DNA of 64,000 bases from Membranihabitans maritimus (GTDB lineage: Bacteria > Bacteroidota > Bacteroidia > Chitinophagales > Saprospiraceae), in NCBI RefSeq assembly GCF_021729145.1, contig NZ_JAJSLW010000018.1, positions 43,018-107,017 of the forward strand, given 5' to 3'. Below, in pieces: positions 57,634 to 64,000 of this stretch. The notes below the pieces were generated by a model that worked only from the letters and a program-made list of their open reading frames with translations, searched no databases and had not been told where the DNA came from. Position numbers and translations under genes: made by a program. How positions within the stretch are numbered: the stretch's first letter is position 1; each line of letters starts with the position of its first letter.

Positions 57634-58725
57634 TTACTTTTTCATAAAAGGCTCAAAATCAACTGACAATTTAAAATTATGCATTTTTGGATCCGGAACG
57701 ACTTTCGAATTATACATTATTTTATTCTTTAAAGTGTTAAAAGTAACTACTTCAATTTCACTTTTATTTGGATAAAACCGATATAATCGCAAAGGTCCAG
57801 GTTTTACCATATAATCACTTAAAAGTATATCAACTCGATTACCACTTTCACCATATTGATTTATATACATGGAATTTGTTCGACTTTGATCTCCACAAAA
57901 AACTAATTTAAGATTCTTATGCCTTGCAAAAAGCTTTTCCCACAATTCCTGAGCAGAATTACCTCTTTCACCATGAATTTTCACCCATTTCATTATTCCT
58001 TTCGGATCTGTATAATACCCTTTGCGCTCCAAGGGTTTTTCTAATGGTCCCAAAACCATATGGGATGTGATTATTGCAAATCGGTCTTTATATTGATCCA
58101 TTACGTCATTAGCCCATTCAATAACATTATTTGGAGCATTACACTCAATATGAAGGATTACAAAATCAATGCCATTGGCAGAAAATAATTGAAAACTATT
58201 AGCATTATTTCCTGAGATACCAGGATCACTAATAGTTTCATTAAAATAGCCTCCATACCAACTAAATTTATCAAACCTCTTTGCCGGAAAATATTTTTGA
58301 AACAATGATGAATTCCCTTTTAGAGTCATATCGTGGTTTCCAACTGCTACCCCATAAGGTACCAGACCATGAATTAAATCCATATTTTCACGTGCAATTT
58401 TCCACTGATCATCATTGTTCTTATCTACTATATCTCCTACATGACTTACGAAAACTATATTTTGTCGATCAATATTTTTTGCTATCCATTGTGTTTGGGA
58501 TAAAAACACAGGATTTGTCACCGCCTCTTTACTGTCAGGTTCCTTTTTTGTCCCTTTTCCAAAATATTCCTGAGTATCGGGAATAACTACTATACTAAAA
58601 CCACCTTCTGATATATTTTTTAACCGGTCGTCTTTCTGAACTTGACCTATAACTTGATAGCTACACCCAGTATTTAAAATAATAACGATAAACCAAATTT
58701 GATAAAAGTTTAAATATTTAAACAT
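57634..58725 (-). CDS. Metallophosphoesterase lipoprotein
   Basis: 363 residues with lipobox ILNTGC (Cys21). It has the calcineurin-like motifs in order: VIPDTQEYF (first Asp), VSHVGDIVD (GD), VAVGNHDMTL (GNHD) and FAIITSHMVLG (His), plus LVFCGDQSRTN in place of the usual GHxH. It is a secreted, membrane-attached phosphoesterase; the substrate may be a sugar phosphate, nucleotide or phospholipid. It lies on the same strand as, but 205 bases away from, the catabolic genes upstream. Confidence 0.88.
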   Translation of the reverse strand: MFKYLNFYQIWFIVIILNTGCSYQVIGQVQKDDRLKNISEGGFSIVVIPDTQEYFGKGTKKEPDSKEAVTNPVFLSQTQWIAKNIDRQNIVFVSHVGDIVDKNNDDQWKIARENMDLIHGLVPYGVAVGNHDMTLKGNSSLFQKYFPAKRFDKFSWYGGYFNETISDPGISGNNANSFQLFSANGIDFVILHIECNAPNNVIEWANDVMDQYKDRFAIITSHMVLGPLEKPLERKGYYTDPKGIMKWVKIHGERGNSAQELWEKLFARHKNLKLVFCGDQSRTNSMYINQYGESGNRVDILLSDYMVKPGPLRLYRFYPNKSEIEVVTFNTLKNKIMYNSKVVPDPKMHNFKLSVDFEPFMKK

Positions 58726-58930
58726 TACTAATTAATTGAGTTCGTCTAAAGTACGCAGATATAGATATATACTCTTTTTAAATTAATGTTAATTCGAATT
58801 TTACAACAATATGATACATGTTAATGCTATTCCCATACAATTGAAATAAACTATAAATACTAATTAAATTGAAGAACCTTTCAACTAAAGCATCGTTAAA
58901 ATTATTTGCTAAACACCTTTCTCGAAAACT

Positions 58931-59719
58931 TCACGTTCCCAAATAATTCACCAATCTTTCCACATCATCCGTCCCGATAATATCCACTCCGTTTTCCAGG
59001 AGTAAATCCCAAAAAGCCTCAGTATCCCGATTTCCCCAAAAACGAAGCTTTAGTCCAGCGCTATGAACTCTTCCTACGATTTTTCTTATTTTTTCCTGTT
59101 CACTCGGAGGACACTCCCCTATACCATTCCAGTTTCCTATCACTCTGTACGAAGAACTGACTATAAAAACCTTGTCGCGTAATGATGCTTGCTCACTAGC
59201 ATATATCGGATCGGTTAACCGTCCGTCGATATATACATTCTCCGGTAAATAAAGCCAACTATCCGGTTCCGGGCGATTACCACTTATGACAATTTTTACA
59301 GGCTTTCGGGTATCGAACACGTCCGGATTTTCTTCGTAAACATCCAGTATCCAATCCATTACAGCATTCCTTTCATTTTTGATATCAAACATAACAGCCA
59401 GGTCAAGAGCAGTATCCGGGTAAGGGTAGCTGTTATTCTCTTTCATCAAATGTTTGAGTGGTTTCAAGTACTTTTCTTCGAATGATATGGGTTTTTCGAG
59501 TTCGGACGGATCATGGGCCACTACTACTTTCCCTTCATGATAGTACAAATCAACCTCAATTATTCCTACTTTATGGTTAAATGCATTCCAAAACGGTTCT
59601 TCTTTTTGGTAATCGTTGTGGGAGTGGATGGATTGGGGAGATAATTCCGGGTTTTGGCCGTTCAATACAATGGATAGTGAAAGAATAAAGAGAGTTGTGA
59701 GAAAGTGGGTAGTTTGCAT
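58931..59719 (-). CDS. Secreted PLC-like/GDPD-like phosphodiesterase
   Basis: 262 residues from the ATG at 59719, which begins a good signal peptide (TTHFLTTLFILSLSIVLNG); the frame extends 13 codons further upstream. The core shows IHSHNDYQKEEPFWNAF near the N-terminus, IIEVDLYYHEGKVVVAHDP (Glu/Asp/His metal site) and a C-terminal LKLRFWGNRDTEAFWDLLLENGVDIIGTDDVERL. This is the PI-PLC-like TIM-barrel superfamily (Aim6/glycerophosphodiester phosphodiesterase-like). The SHNDY motif marks a subgroup common in Bacteroidota. Substrate unknown. Confidence 0.82.
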   Translation of the reverse strand: MQTTHFLTTLFILSLSIVLNGQNPELSPQSIHSHNDYQKEEPFWNAFNHKVGIIEVDLYYHEGKVVVAHDPSELEKPISFEEKYLKPLKHLMKENNSYPYPDTALDLAVMFDIKNERNAVMDWILDVYEENPDVFDTRKPVKIVISGNRPEPDSWLYLPENVYIDGRLTDPIYASEQASLRDKVFIVSSSYRVIGNWNGIGECPPSEQEKIRKIVGRVHSAGLKLRFWGNRDTEAFWDLLLENGVDIIGTDDVERLVNYLGT

Positions 59720-59815
59720 GGTGAGTGGTTTGGTCGGTGAAATAAAATTAAGGTTCAAAGGAATTATTTTCTCTCCTTAATTTTTTTTTATAAAAATATT
59801 TACATTCTAAGTTAG

Positions 59816-60808
59816 TCAAGTTTTGTTGGCTTTTCCCCAAAAAGAAGCTAATATTGAACCAACAAATGCGCTCCACGGCCCATATATAGCAGAACCGAGT
59901 GCCGCCCTTACACTTTCTAAAACTTCAAATGCAATACCCGTTGCCATACCACCATTTTGAATGCCAACTTCAATTGAAATTGTCCTTGCTTCAATTTTGC
60001 TATATCCCAAAAATCTTGTACAATAGTAACCTAGTAGATAGCCACCTGCATTTTGGCATAAGATAGCAAAGAATATAGTAACTCCAATTTCCAATATATC
60101 GTCAATAGACAATGCAATAGTGATAGCTATTATTAAACATATGCAAAGCATAGCTACCGAAGGTAAAACTCTTTTAATTTGGGTTGAAAATTTCGGGAAA
60201 ATCCCATTTAGTGTTATCCCTAAAATCAAAGGAAGTAGAACCAGCTTCAAGATTGAAAAGAACATTGCACTAAACTCAATATTCACAAAACTTCCCGAGA
60301 GTAATTTCATTGCAATCGGCGTTAAAAAAGGTGACAGCAAAGTTGAAACGGCAGTTACAGAAATGGAAAGTGCAACGTTTGCTTTTGACAAATAAGCTAT
60401 CACATTGGAACTTACTCCTCCCGGGCAAGAACCGATTAAAACTAAACCAACTGCAATTTCATCAGGCAGTTGAAATATTCCCGCAAAGGCAAAACCGGAC
60501 AGGGGCATAATCATATATTGCAATCCAATCCCGATTAATATTAACTTCGGTTTGTGAAAAACCCGAACTAAGTCCTTAATTGTTAAAGTTGTCCCCATTC
60601 CCAAAAGAATAATCTGAACCATGGGTCCTATAAAAGACTTAAGTTGAAAGTCTCCCCAAGAGATAAAAGAAGATGGAAAAATAAATGCAAATAAAGCAAA
60701 TGCACTTGCTAAAAATGTAAATCTAAACCTTTCAATTTTCCTAAAAAAAAGACTACCTATTGCTGCCGCAATAAACAGAAACCCCAATAATAACATTAAA
60801 AAATGCAT
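59816..60808 (-). CDS. Bile acid:sodium symporter (BASS) family transporter
   Basis: 330 residues with about ten membrane helices. Family marks: PMVQIILLGMGTTLTIKDL near residue 65, GLVLIGSCPGGVSSNVIAYLSKANVALSISVT (the crossover motif) and EVGIQNGGMATGIAFE. BASS members take up organic acids such as pyruvate, pantoate or bile acids with sodium. It follows the two DapA-like genes (gap 2 bases), so it probably imports their substrate or exports a product. Confidence 0.9.
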   Translation of the reverse strand: MHFLMLLLGFLFIAAAIGSLFFRKIERFRFTFLASAFALFAFIFPSSFISWGDFQLKSFIGPMVQIILLGMGTTLTIKDLVRVFHKPKLILIGIGLQYMIMPLSGFAFAGIFQLPDEIAVGLVLIGSCPGGVSSNVIAYLSKANVALSISVTAVSTLLSPFLTPIAMKLLSGSFVNIEFSAMFFSILKLVLLPLILGITLNGIFPKFSTQIKRVLPSVAMLCICLIIAITIALSIDDILEIGVTIFFAILCQNAGGYLLGYYCTRFLGYSKIEARTISIEVGIQNGGMATGIAFEVLESVRAALGSAIYGPWSAFVGSILASFWGKANKT

Positions 60809-60810
60809 AA

Positions 60811-61716
60811 CTATAGACTCAGCGCATTAATTCGTGAATGAGCCTTTTCTAATTGAAACTTCATATCTACTAGTAGATCATTATCTGGCACACCAAGTGG
60901 ATGTCTCGAAAAACCACCTGATCTACCTTGCAAATTGACAAGTGCTTTGACCTTACTTGGATAGGGTTTAATAAAATATGACATGACTACAGGAAGTAAT
61001 ATTTTCTGAATTTTTATAGCTTTTAAATAATCACCATTTCTAAAAGCATTCCATTGTAGTAGACAGGCTTCTGGCATTACTGTGGCTAAAGCAGAAATCA
61101 TTCCACAAGCCCCCGATGCATAGCACCCAAATAACAATTGATCGCATGCAGCAAAAACTCTGAAATTGTTGTCTGACAAACTTACTAATTCTGCTAGCTT
61201 TATAGGTTCTACTTGCTTTATTCCTATTACCCAATCTAACTTTGAAATTTTCAAAAACTCAACTGGGGTTATTAAATTAGATTGCACAACATTATAGATA
61301 ATTATTGGCATTCTTAATTCATCGCTCAACTGTCGAAAAAATTCAAAATTCTCTCTTTCGGTTGCACCATGGTAAAATACAGGTGTTATCAAAAGTACAT
61401 CTACTCCTATTGTTTTTAGGGCTTTGCCTACTTCAATAACATCAGAAGTTGCATTTTTGATGATTCCTCCATAGACAGGAATACTTTTATCATTACATTC
61501 TACAAGCAGTTCATTGCACCGAATGATTTCAGAATTAGTGAGCATTGCACCCTCTCCAGTACTCCCACCTACACTGATGCCTTGAATCCCATAGTCTAAC
61601 AAATATCTGGCCTCTTTTTTAAAAGATTCTTCATCCAATTTACCTTCCACATCAAATGGGACAACCATAGGTGGAATTATACCGCCTAAACTCTCACTAA
61701 GCTCCAACACTGGCAT
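60811..61716 (-). CDS. DapA/NanA-family aldolase, copy 2
   Basis: 301 residues, TIM barrel of the dihydrodipicolinate synthase/N-acetylneuraminate lyase family. Visible are the GGSTGEGAML loop, catalytic Tyr in PIIIYNVV and Schiff-base Lys in WVIGIKQVEPI. It begins inside the end of the upstream paralogue (20-base overlap). With a sialidase-like protein and a transporter in the operon, a sialic-acid or 2-keto-3-deoxy sugar-acid aldolase is more likely than lysine biosynthesis. Confidence 0.9.
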   Translation of the reverse strand: MPVLELSESLGGIIPPMVVPFDVEGKLDEESFKKEARYLLDYGIQGISVGGSTGEGAMLTNSEIIRCNELLVECNDKSIPVYGGIIKNATSDVIEVGKALKTIGVDVLLITPVFYHGATERENFEFFRQLSDELRMPIIIYNVVQSNLITPVEFLKISKLDWVIGIKQVEPIKLAELVSLSDNNFRVFAACDQLLFGCYASGACGMISALATVMPEACLLQWNAFRNGDYLKAIKIQKILLPVVMSYFIKPYPSKVKALVNLQGRSGGFSRHPLGVPDNDLLVDMKFQLEKAHSRINALSL

Positions 61717-62629
61717 TACTTGATAATATTTTAAGGGTTCTATTTACATTTTCAATTTCCTCTTCGTTTCCACCAGACAAAGGTAGCCGGGGTCTACCTG
61801 CATCAATATCATTGAGAAGTAGCGCCTCCTTCCACAAAGCAGCAGGGTTTATTCTAGAGTTTTGTCCCATGACCCTTAGAACTGGAAACAAATTGCGCTG
61901 CATTTCTGCTGCAGTATCTACTTTCCCTTTCAAAAATAAATTGATCATTTCACGTATTCTATTTCCAAATAAATGTGACGCTCCACTTACAACACCGCCT
62001 ATTCGAGAGCTCCCTCCTTGGGCATAAGTTTCAAGAATCATGGTATCATCTCCATTGTAAATAATAAAATCCTCAGGTGTGCTATTTAGGTAAGTTGTAA
62101 TTTGCTTTGGGTTGAGTTCTGCCTCATCTTTTATAGCTACTATATTTTCAATTTTAGCCAATTTTCCTAACGTCCCGGGATCAATGTTAACCCCTGTGAA
62201 TATCGGTATATTATAAAGGATTATAGGAATGCCTACGGAATCAGCAACTTTAGTAAAATGATTCAATATTTCCTTTTGAGTGGGCTTTGTAAAATAGGGT
62301 GCAATTACCATAGCAGCTTGAAAGCCCATAGCCTCTGCAGATTGCGTCAAATTAATTGTCTCGATTGTTGAAATACAACCTGTCCCTGCAATCAAGGGAA
62401 TTTCATTGTAGCAATCCTCTTTGACAGCCTGAAATAAACTTAGTCGTTCATTAAATGTCATAGAAAAAAATTCACCAGTCGTGCCTGATAAAATAATTGA
62501 ATCAGCATTACCAGATGAAATTAAATATCTAGCTAATTGTCTTGCCTTTTCCAAATCCAGAGATTGATCTTCTCTAAATGGAGTAAGCATTGGTACTAAA
62601 ATCTTACCAAATGTTTTTTGTAAGTTCAT
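61697..62629 (-). CDS. DapA/NanA-family aldolase, copy 1
   Basis: 310 residues, same family as the following gene but clearly divergent. It shows SGTTGEFFSM (the TTGE loop), catalytic Tyr in IILYNIP and Schiff-base Lys in IVAIKDEAE. GDDTMILETYAQGG is also typical. It starts 7 bases after the sialidase-like gene. Two non-identical aldolases in tandem suggest successive or parallel steps on sugar acids. Confidence 0.9.
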   Translation of the reverse strand: MNLQKTFGKILVPMLTPFREDQSLDLEKARQLARYLISSGNADSIILSGTTGEFFSMTFNERLSLFQAVKEDCYNEIPLIAGTGCISTIETINLTQSAEAMGFQAAMVIAPYFTKPTQKEILNHFTKVADSVGIPIILYNIPIFTGVNIDPGTLGKLAKIENIVAIKDEAELNPKQITTYLNSTPEDFIIYNGDDTMILETYAQGGSSRIGGVVSGASHLFGNRIREMINLFLKGKVDTAAEMQRNLFPVLRVMGQNSRINPAALWKEALLLNDIDAGRPRLPLSGGNEEEIENVNRTLKILSSNASVGA

Positions 62630-62636
62630 TTATATA

Positions 62637-63851
62637 TTATTTTAATTTTTCTATTGAAATGATGGCTAATTCAGCAGAATTATTATTTAAAAGTTGCCTT
62701 CCTTCCCCTTTTCGTCCTTGCTTTCCACCATCATTTGAATACACGACATATAAAGATCCATCATGTTCAATGGCGTACGGATAAGCTAATTTAACTTTAG
62801 GATGTGATTCAACTTCTTCACCCAACAAAACTGCATCTCTAATCTTGAATATTTTAGAAAATTCCTTTTCACCTGGTCTACTAATGGCAATTGTAAGTGG
62901 CCGCCTATCATTCCCTGAATTACTTGTAGTGCTGGATATTAAATACCGTTGACCTGTGGATAAAATTCCAGCATATGGTTTAGTGGCAGCCATGGGCATG
63001 TTACTTGGTTTTAGTTTTGTCCAGGTCTCGCCAAAATCACGACTAAAAGATACCCACGCCAATGGATGTGAATAATTTTCAACTTTAGGCGTATTAAAGC
63101 TAGAACGTGCAATTAGTAATATATCAGAAGAATCCACTATTATACTTGACTCGCCCCATATATTAGCATCTGTTGGGATCTTTATTACTGACCATTTTTT
63201 CGTAATATCACTATTATTACAAATAGCAACTGCTGGTGGGTTCCCGTTTCCAACAGAAAATCCTGCCATGATAATATTACCATTTTTCATTTTAACAGGT
63301 TCTTGAAGGGGCCAAAATCCATCTTCCGCAATAATACCCCTGGAAGACCATGTATTTGTGCTTTTATTCCACTTAAAAGCTCGTGTATGAACATTGTTTA
63401 ATTCACCGTCAAAGGAACCCATCAATGACCACATGGAATTCTTATCCGAATAAAATACTCCGTGACTAATAGCTCCATTTTCTAATGGCTTACCGACGGG
63501 AATGAGGGTATCAAAAGATTTCAAGTTTTTAGATTGATAAGAATTTGCAACTTCTCCTGCTGTATTCTCTACCCCTTTATTATGACCAAATGAAACAAAC
63601 CATGAATTCTCAAAATTAGCAATTGCTACTCCATGAAGAAATCTATAGCCATCGCTTTCTGGTTCATATTTTTTAATAGTCCTAAATTCAACATCTTTAA
63701 TCTGTCGAATCTCCTCCTTACTTGGAACTTCTTGATACTTCCATATTTTTATTAATTCCTCTTCAGTTACAGTTCCCTGCCCGCATAGAAAGTTGAAGTT
63801 AGATATAAATAGGGATAGTAATAGACCCCATTGTAAATTACAATAGTACAT
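62637..63851 (-). CDS. Secreted sialidase-like BNR propeller protein
   Basis: 404 residues with a signal peptide ending at FNFLCGQG. The propeller contains at least one Asp-box (SRDFGETW) and sialidase-like segments such as DGFWPLQEPVKMKNGNIIMAG, IWGESSIIVDSSDILLIARSS and SHPKVKLAYPYAIEHDGSLYVVYSND. It resembles exo-alpha-sialidase/BNR proteins, though the three-Arg catalytic set was not verified. It is the first gene of a four-gene reverse operon with two aldolases and a BASS transporter, consistent with release and breakdown of a keto-sugar acid. Confidence 0.8.
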   Translation of the reverse strand: MYYCNLQWGLLLSLFISNFNFLCGQGTVTEEELIKIWKYQEVPSKEEIRQIKDVEFRTIKKYEPESDGYRFLHGVAIANFENSWFVSFGHNKGVENTAGEVANSYQSKNLKSFDTLIPVGKPLENGAISHGVFYSDKNSMWSLMGSFDGELNNVHTRAFKWNKSTNTWSSRGIIAEDGFWPLQEPVKMKNGNIIMAGFSVGNGNPPAVAICNNSDITKKWSVIKIPTDANIWGESSIIVDSSDILLIARSSFNTPKVENYSHPLAWVSFSRDFGETWTKLKPSNMPMAATKPYAGILSTGQRYLISSTTSNSGNDRRPLTIAISRPGEKEFSKIFKIRDAVLLGEEVESHPKVKLAYPYAIEHDGSLYVVYSNDGGKQGRKGEGRQLLNNNSAELAIISIEKLK

Positions 63852-63923
63852 AATTATGTTATTTAAAGAATTTATAAATTCGCCCCCCTTAACTCAGAAA
63901 TTAGTAGATGTTTTTAGCCAGTC

Positions 63924-64000
63924 GTCGAGTAAACCCGGGCATCTCAGCCCGAGATTCTCACAGAACCGTACGTGACAGTCTCCCGTCATACGGCTCTTAT
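63924..64000 (-). mobile_element. Group II intron, 3' end (domains V and VI)
   Basis: On the reverse strand, bases 63996-63963 form the 34-nt domain V hairpin: GAGCCGTATG at the 5' side and CACGTACGGTTC at the 3' side, with a GAGAC-type loop. After a short linker comes a domain VI-like hairpin (CTCGGGCTGAG...CCCGGGTTTACTCGAC), and the intron probably ends at about 63924, after CTCGAC. The remaining domains and any reverse transcriptase gene lie beyond the right edge. The downstream exon is noncoding sequence just upstream of the sialidase-like gene. Confidence 0.88.

Overview
The window is AT-rich chromosomal DNA from a member of the Bacteroidota, most likely a marine flavobacterium-like heterotroph. 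Support for this comes from a SusC/SusD pair with a FecI-type sigma factor and FecR anti-sigma, several sulfatase/BNR/heparinase-type genes, many short-signal lipoproteins, GH3-family and QEGLA-motif proteins, weak Shine-Dalgarno sites, and one good Bacteroidota-type promoter (TTG-N17-TATTTTTG). No rRNA, tRNA or CRISPR array was found.

Layout. (1) 1-4540: the 3' end of a sulfatase, two reverse-strand ferritin-like proteins with Tat-type leaders, and a PhoX/DUF839 protein. (2) 4877-13663: a same-strand copper-handling locus. It holds a small Cys-motif membrane protein, an outer-membrane barrel, an MbnP-like lipoprotein, its di-haem MbnH-like partner, two His-rich lipoproteins, a SCO protein, a TonB-dependent receptor and a PepSY membrane protein. 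(3) 14003-34608: a stress-response island. It holds Rho-N/SAP-like and CsbD proteins, an AraC regulator, a large catalase, a DUF326 four-helix Cys-rich protein, DUF2267, a DUF1704/ATP-grasp/AstE-like trio, an SDR, a lipoprotein-CDF pair and a DUF892 (YciF) protein. Within it lies a three-gene overlapping operon (SbnA-like synthase, FAD/NAD(P)-binding protein, Y4yA/LysA-like decarboxylase) that looks like a small-molecule pathway. (4) 34943-47552: a polysaccharide-utilisation locus with sigma/anti-sigma, SusC, SusD, a BNR-4 protein, a decayed sulfatase and a heparinase II/III-like lyase. (5) 47690-57207: a decayed DUF5615 toxin-like gene, then housekeeping genes (lipA, a conserved outer-membrane protein, a sodium:solute symporter, uvrA, GH3 and a small partner). 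(6) 57634-63851, all reverse strand: a metallophosphoesterase, a PLC-like phosphodiesterase, a bile-acid-type symporter, two DapA/NanA-type aldolases and a sialidase-like propeller. The last four form a compact catabolic operon. (7) The right edge enters the 3' end (domains V and VI) of a reverse-strand group II intron.

The most interesting items are the SbnA-FAD-Y4yA operon, the ligase/peptidase trio that resembles the eukaryotic tubulin tyrosination and detyrosination enzyme set, the extended MbnP/MbnH copper locus, and several freshly decaying genes (sulfatase, DUF5615 toxin, two unidentified remnants). All assignments come from reading motifs; no database search was possible.
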